Below, in pieces: positions 55,090 through 63,941 of a stretch of 64,000 nt of DNA (position 1 is the stretch's first letter; the number at the start of each line of letters is the position of its first letter). Both the position numbers and the translations under genes were made by a program. The stretch lies in the NCBI GenBank assembly GCA_016713305.1, contig JADJPK010000005.1, positions 62,001-126,000 on the forward strand, given 5' to 3'. The DNA is from Betaproteobacteria bacterium. Its GTDB lineage: Bacteria > Pseudomonadota > Gammaproteobacteria > Burkholderiales > Ga0077523. The notes beneath the pieces were generated by a model. That model saw only the letters and a program-made list of their open reading frames with translations, had not been told where the DNA came from and ran no database searches.

Positions 55090-55198
55090 GGTCCATTCCC
55101 CTTGCCACGGAAGCTGGCGAGCACGGTGTTCCGTACGACGATACACCCTGTTCCGCGCTTTGCGCGGACCGGGGAAACGTCCTCGGCGGCAACGCCGC

Positions 55199-55939
55199 TC
55201 ATTGCCCGTAGACGAAACGCCGCCGCAGCCAGTGCACCAGTTTCCGTGGGAGGAGCATGAGCACGATGGGCGCCACGGCCGTGAGCACGCCATGCCTCAC
55301 CAGAAACGCGTACAGCGGCGAGACGCGCCCGCCCCGCGCATTGACCTTGGCTTCGGTGAAGTTGCCGGGAGCGAAATGGTCGGACACGCCCAGATAGCGC
55401 TCGATCCGCTTCAACACCTGGAGCGGATCGGACTGGAGCAGCGCGAACGGGATCTCGAGCAGCCTGGATCCCAGGAGGGTCCGGACCTCGGCAAGATGGC
55501 GCTCGTGGTCGTACGTGTTGTGATCGAAGGTGATGGACCTCTCCCTGTCGATCGCCATGCGATAACGCCCCTCGCTGGCCATGCGGTCCGCCTTTCTGTC
55601 GTAGCGGCCGATGTGGGCCGCCAGGCTTTCGATCCATTCCCCCGGTTCGCGAACGAGCAGGATGACGAAGCGATGCCTTGCGGCGATCTCGCCGAGGGCG
55701 GCGCGGTCGAAGTAGTAGGCCGGACTGATGTCCAGCATGATGCGTCCTTCGCACCCGCGGAAATGGTCCAGATACTGCGCGTCGGACATGGCGCGGAGAT
55801 AGCGGTTGATCTCCTTGTAGTCGGACGCGCACAGGTCGGGATGATGCTTGAGGTTCTCGTAGAGCCAGGTGGTCCCGGCGCGAGGCATGCCGATGACCAC
55901 GGCGATCCTTTCAAGAGAAGGCGGGGCAGTGATGGTCAT
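55199..55939 (-). CDS. Sulfotransferase-family protein
   Basis: A 246-residue cytosolic sulfotransferase that would use PAPS. The 5'-phosphosulfate loop is IGMPRAGTTWLYENL near residues 16-30, and the acceptor-side region has DYKEINRYL and MLDISPAYYFD. RFVILLVREPGEWIESL is the 3'-phosphate binding segment. The start overlaps the GT2 stop (ATGA). It is in the same run as the GT2 gene and the radical SAM gene, so a sulfated surface carbohydrate or lipid is a reasonable guess. The C-terminus is hydrophobic and basic (IVLMLLPRKLVHWLRRRF), which may bind the membrane. Confidence 0.9.
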   Translation of the reverse strand: MTITAPPSLERIAVVIGMPRAGTTWLYENLKHHPDLCASDYKEINRYLRAMSDAQYLDHFRGCEGRIMLDISPAYYFDRAALGEIAARHRFVILLVREPGEWIESLAAHIGRYDRKADRMASEGRYRMAIDRERSITFDHNTYDHERHLAEVRTLLGSRLLEIPFALLQSDPLQVLKRIERYLGVSDHFAPGNFTEAKVNARGGRVSPLYAFLVRHGVLTAVAPIVLMLLPRKLVHWLRRRFVYGQ

Positions 55940-56904
55940 GGCGAAGCGGGCGAGCCCCCGTGGCTGTCGCGGTGCGCCCGTGCGTCGTTCCGGGTGCCGT
56001 GGATCTGCCGGATCACGGCTTCCACCGGCCGGGCGGCCGCGAGCGCCTTTGCCGAAATCGTTCCGACGAACGCCATCACGGTGAGTCCCAGGCCCCCCAG
56101 CAACCAGACGGAAAGCAGCGTGGCCCATGCCAGAGTCCCGGTCCCTGTCCCGAGGAACCAGCGGGAGATCACCCAAGCCATTCCGACCGCCGCCGCAACG
56201 GCCATGGTCGACCCTGCCATCCAGACGACTCTCAAGGGCAGCGCACTGAAAGTGGCCAGCAGACTCTCCGCGACGGCGAAGCGTTCCACGAAGGTGTAGG
56301 CCGGACGCCCGGACGTCCCCTTCTTCACGGGATGAGGCAGCTGTCGAAACCCCGCCTCGTGCCAAAGCACCGCGATGACCTTGTCGGGGGCGTCCCTCTG
56401 CAACAGCGCATCGACGTAGCGCCGCGTCATCAACCTGGCCGTGACGATATTCGGCGGGACATCGACGCCGGTGATTCGCCGGAACAGCGCATAGCCGGTG
56501 GCGGCCAGGCACCGGCCCGCCAGCCCTCCCCGCCGTCGGTCCTGCACTCCATAGACGACATCGCAGCGTTCGCGATCCATGGTCTCGGCGAACTCATCGA
56601 GCCATGCCGGGTCTTCGTCAAGATCGCTGTCCAACAGGAAGACCCGCGTTCCCTGCGCCTGCCGCAGCCCCGTCATCATCGCCCGGTGATGGCCGAAGTT
56701 GCGGGAAAGATCCACGAGGACGACGTGCGGATCCGCTTCCTGGATCCGCAGTGCCAGATCGAGCGTGCCGTCGGGTGAGCCGTCGTTCACGAGCACGATC
56801 TCGTAGTCGTCGCCGGCGCGGCGCCGCGCCGCGATGCTCACCTGCTCATGAAACGCAGGCAGCGTCGATTCCGATCGATAGAGCGATGCGACGATGGACA
56901 GCAT
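55936..56904 (-). CDS. Glycosyltransferase family 2, polyprenyl-phosphate type
   Basis: A 322-residue GT2 enzyme of the dolichyl/undecaprenyl-phosphate glycosyltransferase kind (ArnC/DPM1-like). It has the nucleotide loop LVNDGSPDGTLD, the DxD-like LLDSDLDEDP, and the DVVYGVQDRR strand. Two C-terminal membrane helices (MAVAAAVGMAWVISRWFL and LLSVWLLGGLGLTVMAFVG) are typical of enzymes that transfer a sugar onto a lipid carrier in the membrane. The start ATG 56904 is taken because the frame upstream is not conserved. It is followed without gap by the sulfotransferase. Confidence 0.9.
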   Translation of the reverse strand: MLSIVASLYRSESTLPAFHEQVSIAARRRAGDDYEIVLVNDGSPDGTLDLALRIQEADPHVVLVDLSRNFGHHRAMMTGLRQAQGTRVFLLDSDLDEDPAWLDEFAETMDRERCDVVYGVQDRRRGGLAGRCLAATGYALFRRITGVDVPPNIVTARLMTRRYVDALLQRDAPDKVIAVLWHEAGFRQLPHPVKKGTSGRPAYTFVERFAVAESLLATFSALPLRVVWMAGSTMAVAAAVGMAWVISRWFLGTGTGTLAWATLLSVWLLGGLGLTVMAFVGTISAKALAAARPVEAVIRQIHGTRNDARAHRDSHGGSPASP

Positions 56905-57052
56905 GCGGGGACGGTGCGGCGATGCGCCGCAACACCGGTTGCCGAAGACACTGGAATGTATCGCATCCCGCCCCCCCGCGTGGGCGCTGCCTCCGGGAAT
57001 TCCGATTGCCGCTCGTCGAGGACATGTGCTCGACCGAGCGAAGGAGGAAATG

Positions 57053-57517
57053 ATGAACCAGGTTTCCGAAGTGATGACCCGGGGTGTCCGGACCATGGGC
57101 CCGGACGAATCGATCATGAAGGCCGCGCAGGCGATGGACGAACTCGATGTGGGCGTGATTCCCGTGTGCGACGGCGAGTCGCTCATCGGCGTGGTCACCG
57201 ACCGCGATATCGTGCTGCGGGGCGTTGCCCAGGGATGCAAGGTCGAAGAGACGCCGCTTTCCGACGTGATGAGCCGTGACGCGATGTGGTGCTACGAGGA
57301 CCAGTCGGTGGAGGAAGTCGCGGAAGAAATGCGCGACATGCAGATCCGCCGGGTGCCTGTCCTCGATCGCGACAAGCACCTGGTGGGCATGTTGTCTCTC
57401 GGGGACATCGCCACGAAGGCCGACGAGGAACTCGCGGGTGATGCGCTCGAAGGCATCTCGACTCCCTCCACCCCCGACCGGTCGGGCAGTCCGTCCATCG
57501 AGTCCGGCCGGAGCTGA
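57053..57517 (+). CDS. CBS-domain pair protein
   Basis: A 154-residue protein with two CBS domains (residues 1-60 and 65-130), the adenine-nucleotide sensing module. Pattern: MTRGVRTMGPDESIMKAAQAMDELDVGVIPVCD, then GVVTDRDIVLRGV and VPVLDRDKHLVGMLSLGDIA. A Ser/Pro/Glu-rich tail follows. AAGGAGG at 57041-57047 places the start at ATG 57053 (spacing five) and not at 57050. Stand-alone CBS proteins like this are common in stress or redox regulation; the ligand is unknown. Confidence 0.93.
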   Translation: MNQVSEVMTRGVRTMGPDESIMKAAQAMDELDVGVIPVCDGESLIGVVTDRDIVLRGVAQGCKVEETPLSDVMSRDAMWCYEDQSVEEVAEEMRDMQIRRVPVLDRDKHLVGMLSLGDIATKADEELAGDALEGISTPSTPDRSGSPSIESGRS

Positions 57518-57844
57518 AGAATGACTTGACGCGTTCGCCGTCGCCGGCCGCAGGACAGGGCATGCGCGGCGAACCGTGAGAAACGACCTGCCGTATGAAC
57601 CCGGCCGCATCTCCAGGGCCCGATTGGGCCGCCGAGGTGGGGCCGGATTCCTTTCGTCCCCTGTAGCGCCGCTACCGCTCTCGCCGGTTTCCGGCAGCCC
57701 CGCGATCCGCGTACATTATCGAGACCCGTCCGGGACGGCGTACGAGCGAGTTCCTCGCCGTGCACGCCGGGTCGGACCGTCACAAAGGGGGCACGGAAAC
57801 ATCCGGGCTTCCACCCGCAATCCGCAGTCCGGGACAACGAGCAC
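57518..57844. other. Intergenic region between the CBS-protein gene and the DMT transporter
   Basis: 327 nt with no supportable gene or RNA. It contains the promoter candidate listed at 57688. The open frames seen are short and overlap in three frames. Confidence 0.5.
57688..57717 (+). promoter_or_regulatory. Possible sigma-70 promoter of the DMT transporter gene
   Basis: TTTCCG (57688-57693) and TACATT (57712-57717) with an 18-nt spacer lie 128 nt upstream of the transporter ATG. The hexamers match the consensus at three and four of six positions, so it is only a candidate; its distance leaves a long leader. Confidence 0.3.
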
Positions 57845-58904
57845 ATGCCTGCAAGAATGAATCGGGGCGTCCTGGCGGCACTGGCCGCGGCCGCGCTCTT
57901 CGGGGCAGGGACACCGCTGGCCAAGATCCTCTTGGGCGAGACCAGCCCCTGGATTCTGGCGGGGATGCTGTACGCCGGTTCCGGGTGCGGGCTGTGGCTG
58001 CTGCGCATGGTGCGCAGATCTCCCTCCGTTCGCATCGCCCCGGGCGAACTCCGATGGCTGATCGGAGCGATCGCCGTGGGAGGCGTGGTCGCCCCGGTAC
58101 TCCTGATGGCGGGCCTGTCGGCGCTTGCCGGGTCGACGGTGTCGTTGCTTCTCAATATGGAAGGCGTACTCACGGCACTGCTTGCCTGGTTCGTGTTCAA
58201 GGAGAACTTCGATCGCCGCATCGCCCTGGGCATGCTGGCCATCGTGGCGGGGGCGGTGGTGCTCAGCTGGCCCTACAGCGAAGAGGGGCGCATCACGCTC
58301 GTCTGGCCCGCGCTGGCCGTTCTGGCGGCCTGTCTGGCGTGGGCGATCGACAACAATCTGACACGCAAGGTGGCCCTGTCGGACGCGACCTGGATCGCGA
58401 TGGTCAAGGGTCTCTCGTCCGGCGCGACCAATCTGACCCTGGCGTTCATCCTCGGTGCGCAGGTTCCCTCGACCGCTTCGGCGCTGGGTGCCGGGATCGT
58501 CGGCTTCCTGAGCTATGGCGCAAGCCTCGCGCTGTTCGTCGTTGCTTTGCGTGACCTGGGCACGGCGAGGACCGGCGCCTATTTCTCGGTCGCCCCCCTT
58601 CTTCGGCGCCGTCCTTTCGCTATGGCTGCTCCACGAGCCGGTAACGGGGGCCTTGCTCGTCGCCGGGGTCCTCATGGGGATCGGCGTGTACCTGCATCTG
58701 ACCGAGCATCACAGCCACGAACATCTGCACGAGCCGGTGACGCACGAGCACGAACACGTTCACGGGGACGGTGACACCCATCACGACCATCTCCACGAAC
58801 CGCCGGTCGCCCCGGGCACCCGCCATGTCCACACTCACGACCATGGCGAATTGAGGCACTCGCACGCTCACTATCCGGACGCGCACCACCGGCATGTGCA
58901 CTAG
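57845..58904 (+). CDS. EamA/DMT-family transporter with a His-rich tail, interrupted by one frameshift
   Basis: A ten-helix transporter (about 352 residues after repair). The first nine helices are in one frame (FLSYGASLALFVVALRDLGTARTGAYFSVAP) and the last in another (FFGAVLSLWLLHEPVTGALLVAGVLMGIGVYL). The switch is at a run of six C (58593-58598): five C would keep the frame. The C-terminal 60 residues are extremely His-rich (HHSHEHLHEPVTHEHEHVH), with about 25 histidines, a pattern of metal sequestration or metal-regulated transport. DMT proteins usually move organic metabolites, so a metal-binding tail is unusual. A six-C run is also a place where slippage occurs, so sequence error or phase variation are both possible. 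Confidence 0.85.
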
Positions 58905-59198
58905 AAATGGAGAAGGGTGCCGGTGGCGCCCTTCGGCGTGTTGGAGGGCAGAGCCGTTTGAGGGCGCCCTTCTTTCCCAAGCGATCTCGGACCGGTCGGG
59001 GAGTTCCAACGACTGCGCCGACCCCAGTGGCGCGCAAACCCGATTCACCCCGGAGTTCCGGTCGGGAACGCAGCGGCCTCGTGGTCATCCGCCTGGCGCG
59101 TCCGGCGCCCAAGCCGGCAGGAGTTGTTGCGGATCAAGAAATCGCTGCTGGGAGGATGCAGCATCAGTTCAGACAGGCAAACAACGGTGAGGAGAAGC

Positions 59199-60917
59199 AT
59201 GGCCCAGGACAGCCCCATCTATTGGAAGCGCAACCGCGTGGAACTCCGCGCTGCCGGGTTCGACCCGGACCGCGGCGACAAGCTCAACGCAATCGTGACG
59301 ATCGCCAGCGCCTACACGAATGCGCATCGCTGCAACAACCGCGTGCGCGAGATTACCGACCTGCTGGTCGAGCTGATTGGCGAGCGGGGCGGACAGGGCC
59401 TCATCGTCGGCGCGCCTGCCGTCTCCGACGCCCTCACGCAGGGCACCCCCACCGCGGGGTACAGCCTGGTATCTCGCGACGTGGCCGCCGACTGTTTCGA
59501 GATCGGCCACTACGCCCACCACGGCGAGGCGATGATCGTGATCTCGGGCTGCGACAAGACCGGCGCTGCGGCGCTCATGCCGCTGGCGCGCACGAACGCC
59601 TTCGGGCTGGTGCTCTACCCCGGCACGAGCTCACCCGGCAAGGTGTCCTTCGAGCCTTATGCCAGCAAGGGTACGAACATCACGATCATGGACTGGGCCG
59701 AAGGGCGGGCGGCGCACGAGTCCGGGCGACTCTCGAGTGAGCAGTACCTGGAGTTGGAGACGAACGTGATGCCCGGCAGCGGAACCTGTGGCGCCATGTT
59801 CACTGCGAACACCATGAGCACGGTGGCCGAGGCCATCGGCATGATGCTGCCGCGCGGCGCGTCCCATCCTGCCGACTACGATGCCAAGAGCCGCATGCAC
59901 GACGACGTGCGGGCGCAGACGCGCGCATCGGTCGATGCGCTGTACCGGCTCATGGCCCAGGGCATCCGGCCGCGCGACATCATGACCGAGCGCGCCTTCG
60001 AGAATGCCATCACCACCGTCTACGCCATGGGCGGCTCCACCAACATGTACCTGCACCTTCTGGCGATCGCGCGGGAAGCGCAGGTGCCGATCACCATCGA
60101 CCGTATCCAGGCGATCGGCGAGCACGTGCCGCTGATCGCCAACCTGCAGCCGCACGGCAGGTACGCGATGACCAGCCTGCATGCGCTGGGCGGCGTGCCG
60201 GTCGTGATGAAGGAACTCCTGCGCCACGGCTTCCTGCACGGCGATGCCCTCACCGTGACCGGCAGGACGCTGGCCGAGAATCTCGAGGCGACCCCGACCC
60301 TGGAAGAACTGGGGCCGCAGAACCTCGTCTTCCCGGTGAGTCGGCCCATCGCCCCGCCCAACAATCACATCAGCGTGCTCCGGGGCAACATCGCCCCCGA
60401 GAGCTGCGTGCTCAAGCTGTCGGGCAAGACCCTGGAGAAGGGCGAGTTCCGGGGCCCGGCGCGCGTGTTCGAGTCCGAGGCCGACACCATGGAGGCGATC
60501 CGCCAGGGCCGCATCGTCCCGGGGGACGTGATCGTCGTGCGCAACGTGGGGCCGGTCGGCGGGCCGGGCATGCCCGAGATGGTGATGCTGACGATTCAGC
60601 TGCAGGGCGCCGGACTTGGCGAAAGCGTCGCGCTCATCACCGACGGCCGGTTCTCCGGGGTGTCGCACGGCATCTTGATCGGTCACATCTCCCCCGAAGC
60701 CGCGCGCGGCGGCCCCATCGCCGCGGTACGCGAAGGGGACACGATCGTCATCAATCCGCACGCCCGCACGCTGGACCTGGACGTGCCCGCGGAGGAGATC
60801 GCGCGACGCATGGCCGACTGGAAGGCGCCGGATCTCGCGGGACGGGTGCGGCCCGGGAGTGTCCACGACAAGTACATCCGGCTGGTTTCGACGGCGCACT
60901 ACGGGTGTGTGCTGTAG
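59199..60917 (+). CDS. IlvD/Edd-family dehydratase, divergent
   Basis: A 572-residue FeS dehydratase. Three cysteines sit where the family holds its cluster: Cys45 (AHRCNN), Cys118 (SGCDKT) and Cys197 (SGTCGAMFTANTM). The C-terminal barrel has LRGNIAPESCVLKLSG, ARVFESEADTMEAIRQGRI, GMPEMVMLT and TDGRFSGVSHGILIGHISPEAARGGPI. The N-terminal region is unlike canonical IlvD, so it may dehydrate a sugar acid (aldonate type) instead of dihydroxy-isovalerate. GAGGAGAAGC lies before ATG 59199. The dead IS element starts 41 nt after the stop, so any downstream operon partner has been displaced. Confidence 0.9.
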   Translation: MAQDSPIYWKRNRVELRAAGFDPDRGDKLNAIVTIASAYTNAHRCNNRVREITDLLVELIGERGGQGLIVGAPAVSDALTQGTPTAGYSLVSRDVAADCFEIGHYAHHGEAMIVISGCDKTGAAALMPLARTNAFGLVLYPGTSSPGKVSFEPYASKGTNITIMDWAEGRAAHESGRLSSEQYLELETNVMPGSGTCGAMFTANTMSTVAEAIGMMLPRGASHPADYDAKSRMHDDVRAQTRASVDALYRLMAQGIRPRDIMTERAFENAITTVYAMGGSTNMYLHLLAIAREAQVPITIDRIQAIGEHVPLIANLQPHGRYAMTSLHALGGVPVVMKELLRHGFLHGDALTVTGRTLAENLEATPTLEELGPQNLVFPVSRPIAPPNNHISVLRGNIAPESCVLKLSGKTLEKGEFRGPARVFESEADTMEAIRQGRIVPGDVIVVRNVGPVGGPGMPEMVMLTIQLQGAGLGESVALITDGRFSGVSHGILIGHISPEAARGGPIAAVREGDTIVINPHARTLDLDVPAEEIARRMADWKAPDLAGRVRPGSVHDKYIRLVSTAHYGCVL

Positions 60918-60958
60918 GGACGCGAAAGGCCCAGACCCCGAGGACGACAGGGGTACGC

Positions 60959-60981
60959 GGGGGTGCGGACGATTTCTTGGA
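60959..60981 (+). repeat. Left terminal inverted repeat of the IS3-like element
   Basis: GGGGGTGCGGAC followed by GATTTCTTGGA. Reversed and complemented it matches the right repeat at 19 of 23 positions: the first 12 and last six bases are identical and the four differences are in the middle. Confidence 0.8.
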
Positions 60982-60998
60982 CTACCTGGAGGTAGTTC

Positions 60999-62528
60999 AT
61001 GTACTCATACGAGGACCGGCTGCGAGCCGTGAGGCTCTACATCAAGCTGGGCAAAGCGGGTCCGGTCTGACCATCCGTCAGCTTGGCTATCCGACGAAGA
61101 ACGCGCTCAAGGCGTGGTGCCGCAGTACGAGCAGAGCCGAGACCTTCCGGCAGGCTATGTGCGCCAACCGAGTACACACCAGCGTGCAAGGAGCGTGCGG
61201 TCGAGCACTACCTTGAACATGGGCGCTGCATCGCAGCGACGGTCAAGGAGCTGGGATATCCCTCGAGGACGCTGCTGGCCAGATGGCTGCAAGAGCTTCA
61301 TCCTCAGGAACGTGTGCGCGTCATTGGCCAGTTCCGGCAACTGACACCCGAGACCAAGCAGTCCGCAGTCATCTCCTTGTGCATTCGGCCTGGTAGTGCG
61401 AAGGCCGTGGCTGACGAGGTGGGAGTGTCTCGAGCGTCGCTGTACAAATGGAAGAATCAGCTGCTCGGCCACAACGCATCGGCACCCATGAAGCGCAAGC
61501 AAGTTGTCCCGGCGAGCGCCGATCGCGTCGAACTCGAACAGCAGCTTGACGCGCTTCGAGCAGACATCCGACGCTTGCAGCTCGAGAAGGACCTGTTGAA
61601 GAAGGCGAACGAAGTACTAAAAAAAGAACTGGGCATCGACCAGCAGCCCCTGACGAATCGGGAGAAGGCACAGCTGGTTGATGCCCTGAGACCGACCTAT
61701 GCATTGGCAGAACTGCTCAGCGAAGTGGGCATGCCGCGCAGCTCGTACTTCTACCATCGAGCCCGGATCGCTTCTGGCGACAAGTACGCCGAGGTTCGCC
61801 AGGTCATGACCGAAATCTTCGAGCGCAACTACCGCTGCTATGGCTACCGGCGCATCCACGCTTCCCTCACGGATCGAGCGGTGAACATCTCCGAGAAGGT
61901 CGTACGCCGTCTCATGAGGCAAGGGGGCCTGGTAGCTGCTGCGACCAAGCGTCGTTGATATGGCTCGTACATGGGCGAGCTCAGTCCGGCTCCTGAGAAC
62001 GTTCTGAACCGCGACTTCAGCGCTGGTGCGCCCAACGAGAAGTGGCTGACCGACATCACCGAGTTCCAGATCCCGGCGGGCAAGGTGTATCTCTCACCGA
62101 TGATCGATTGCTTCGACGGCATGATCGTCAGCTGGTCAATCGGGACGCGGCCAAACGCCGAACTGGTCAACACCATGCTGGACGCTGCCATCGACAAGGT
62201 CGCGATCAGCGGTCAACGCCCCGTCGTGCATTCGGATCGAGGGGGCCACTACCGGTGGCCGGGCTGGCTGACCCGAATCGCTGATGCGAAGCTGGTCCGA
62301 TCGATGTCACGCAAGGGGTGTTCGCCAGACAACACCGCATGCAAAGGCTTCTTCAGTCAGCTCAAGAACGAGATGTTCTACGCCCGGGATTGGCTCTCTA
62401 CGACAATCGACGAATTCGTCTCGGCCGTCGATGCCTACATCCGCTGGTACAACGAGGCGAGGATCAAGCGTTCTCTCGGCTTCCGAAGTCCGGCCGTGCA
62501 CCGTCGGAGCCTGGGGATCGCGGTGTAA
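60999..62528 (+). pseudogene. IS3-family transposase, broken by frameshifts, a stop and a lost catalytic Glu
   Basis: The original reading begins at ATG 60999 (MYSYEDRLRAVRLYIKLGK). It then continues in other frames as LTIRQLGYPTKNALKAW, VPQYEQSRDLPAGYVRQ and YTPACKERAVEHYLEHG, so three one-base losses occur within 200 nt. From there it is open to KRR at 61955, where TGA interrupts it; translation in the same frame resumes as YGSYMGELSPAPENV. The N-terminal helix-turn-helix and leucine-type region (LRADIRRLQLEKDLLKKANEVLK) are intact. The DDE core has Asp in LTDITEF and in HSDRGGHY, but the Glu expected in DNxxxExFF is Lys (NTACKGFF, codon at 62343-62345). Confidence 0.85.
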
Positions 62529-62532
62529 CCGG

Positions 62533-62556
62533 TCCAAGTTTTTGTCCGCACCCCCC
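62533..62556 (+). repeat. Right terminal inverted repeat of the IS3-like element
   Basis: TCCAAGTTTTTGTCCGCACCCCCC, the complement of the left repeat with four mismatches and one extra C. It begins 5 nt after the end of the transposase reading frame. Confidence 0.8.
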
Positions 62557-62857
62557 TGTGCCCTTTATGCCGGATGCGTGCTACAGAATCAGCTCATCCC
62601 GTTGACCATACCCACGGCGGGAGTAGGTCAGACCTACGAACCAAGCGCTAATTGCGCTCAGCAGAACCTCGTTGAGCGCGAGAAGCTAACGGCCAATGGA
62701 AGGTCTGCACCTTGCGGCGCCTACTGAGCTGGAAACGGCTGAGCCTCGTTGTGTCGAGGTGCCTTTGTCCTTCCCACTGGCAAGTCACCTGATTGCGGCA
62801 AGCTGACGGTACGTTCACACTTCCAGGGCAGTCCCAATCAATCAGCAAGAGTTCGCC
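62557..62857. other. Intergenic region between the IS element and the AraC gene
   Basis: 301 nt, visibly lower in G+C than the rest. It holds the palindrome described at 62623 and TTGACC at 62602-62607, which could be a -35 box but has no matching -10 at 16-18 nt. No protein frame of family character was found. Confidence 0.5.
62623..62637. promoter_or_regulatory. Perfect 7-1-7 palindrome upstream of the AraC gene
   Basis: GTAGGTC-A-GACCTAC is a perfect inverted repeat. It lies 221 nt before the AraC start in a relatively AT-rich segment next to TTGACC. The size suits an operator of a dimeric regulator, but AraC proteins usually bind direct repeats, so another factor may be involved. Confidence 0.35.
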
Positions 62858-63745
62858 TTGTCGTCTGCCGTCAAGATCTTCCAGGGCCGCTTCGGCCGCG
62901 TCGCCCTGCTCGACATGGACGCGCCCCTGGTCGGCCATGCGCATCACCACTGCCACATCCTGATCAAGGCCGGCGGCGCCGACAGCGCGTTCAGCGTGCG
63001 CGGCGAGCGCGCGCCGCTCACCGACGAGTCGGCCGTGCTGGTCAACGCCTGGGAGCATCACGCCTACGAGCACGATGCGCCCCCGGGACAGCGCACGCTG
63101 ATCCTGGCCTTATATATCGAGCCGAACTGGCTGGCGGAGCTGCAGCGCTCGCTCGCGCTGTCGGCCCATCCGCGCTTCTTCCCGCAGAAGTGCGTGGCGA
63201 TCACGTCGCAGACCAAGCGCATCGCCGAGGAATTCGTGCTCGAGATGTGGTGGGCCGACGAGGTGTCGCCCGCGCGAATGGAGGAACTGCTCTTCAACCT
63301 CATCATCGCGGTGATCGAGAGCTACTCCGGCTGGCGCGACCTGGTCTCGCTGCTGCGCGCCAGACCGCCGGTGGCGATGGACCCGCGCGTGCGCCGTGCG
63401 ATTGCGCTGATGCGGGAAGACATCGCGCACGAGCTCGACGTCGATGCACTGGCTGCGCGCAGCGGTCTGTCGCGGGCCCACTTCTTCACACTGTTCCAGC
63501 GCGACACGCAGGTCACGCCGCTGGTCTACGCCAATGTGCTGAGGTTCGAGGCGGCGGTGCAGCGCCTGTCGCGGGGGCAGGAGCCGGTCAGCGCGGTGGC
63601 GCACGAGCTGGGCTTCTCGGCGCCCGGCCACTTTGCGCGCTTCTTCCGGCAGCACCTGGGCATCACCCCGACGGACTATCGCCGCGCCGTCAACCTCTTC
63701 GAGCCGCCGGACGATGCCGGCCCCGGCCAGCCGCCGGTGATCTGA
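62858..63745 (+). CDS. AraC-family transcriptional regulator
   Basis: A 295-residue regulator. The N-terminal half is a cupin-like sensing domain (LVGHAHHHCHILIKAGGADSAF with paired histidines, LVNAWEHHAYEHD). The C-terminal half (about 185-285) has two helix-turn-helix units: ELDVDALAARSGLSRAHFFTLFQRDTQVTPLVY and EPVSAVAHELGFSAPGHFARFFRQHLGITPTDYR, the AraC signature. No ATG fits; the family start is near TTG 62858 with weak AGCAAGAG before it, so the true start is uncertain. It probably controls the gene downstream or the dehydratase region on the other side of the IS. Confidence 0.88.
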   Translation: MSSAVKIFQGRFGRVALLDMDAPLVGHAHHHCHILIKAGGADSAFSVRGERAPLTDESAVLVNAWEHHAYEHDAPPGQRTLILALYIEPNWLAELQRSLALSAHPRFFPQKCVAITSQTKRIAEEFVLEMWWADEVSPARMEELLFNLIIAVIESYSGWRDLVSLLRARPPVAMDPRVRRAIALMREDIAHELDVDALAARSGLSRAHFFTLFQRDTQVTPLVYANVLRFEAAVQRLSRGQEPVSAVAHELGFSAPGHFARFFRQHLGITPTDYRRAVNLFEPPDDAGPGQPPVI

Positions 63746-63750
63746 CGTCG

Positions 63751-63775
63751 CAACGGGCCCCTCGCGGGCCCGTTG
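63751..63775 (+). terminator. Hairpin after the AraC gene, probable terminator
   Basis: CAACGGGCCC (63751-63760) and GGGCCCGTTG (63766-63775) form a perfect 10-bp stem with a 5-nt loop, 6 nt after the stop codon. The T-run is poor (TCATT), so the termination may be partial. Confidence 0.65.
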
Positions 63776-63941
63776 TCATTGCTGCCGTTCCGGGGCGTTG
63801 CTGCAAAGCAGCATGGAACTGGCCAGACCTTTTGGTCAGCGATCGGACGATCCGGATCTTCGCCGGACGTTTGCGTTCACGCCCTCCCACCGCGCCTGTC
63901 GACACTGCGTCCCACAGCAGAACGACAAGCAGGAGACAGGC

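Larger units (their letters stand above)
60959..62556 (+). mobile_element. Degenerate IS3-family insertion sequence
   Basis: About 1.6 kb bounded by imperfect inverted repeats (60959-60981 and 62533-62556) and filled by one broken transposase frame. The size and the transposase motifs fit the IS3 family. It carries three frame changes, one in-frame stop and a replaced catalytic residue, so it cannot move by itself. No target-site duplication was recognised next to the repeats. Confidence 0.85.

Noticed and set aside
60905..61216. Separate small gene between the dehydratase and the transposase
   Set aside because: It contains LTIRQLGYPTKNALKAW, part of the transposase N-terminus in a shifted frame.
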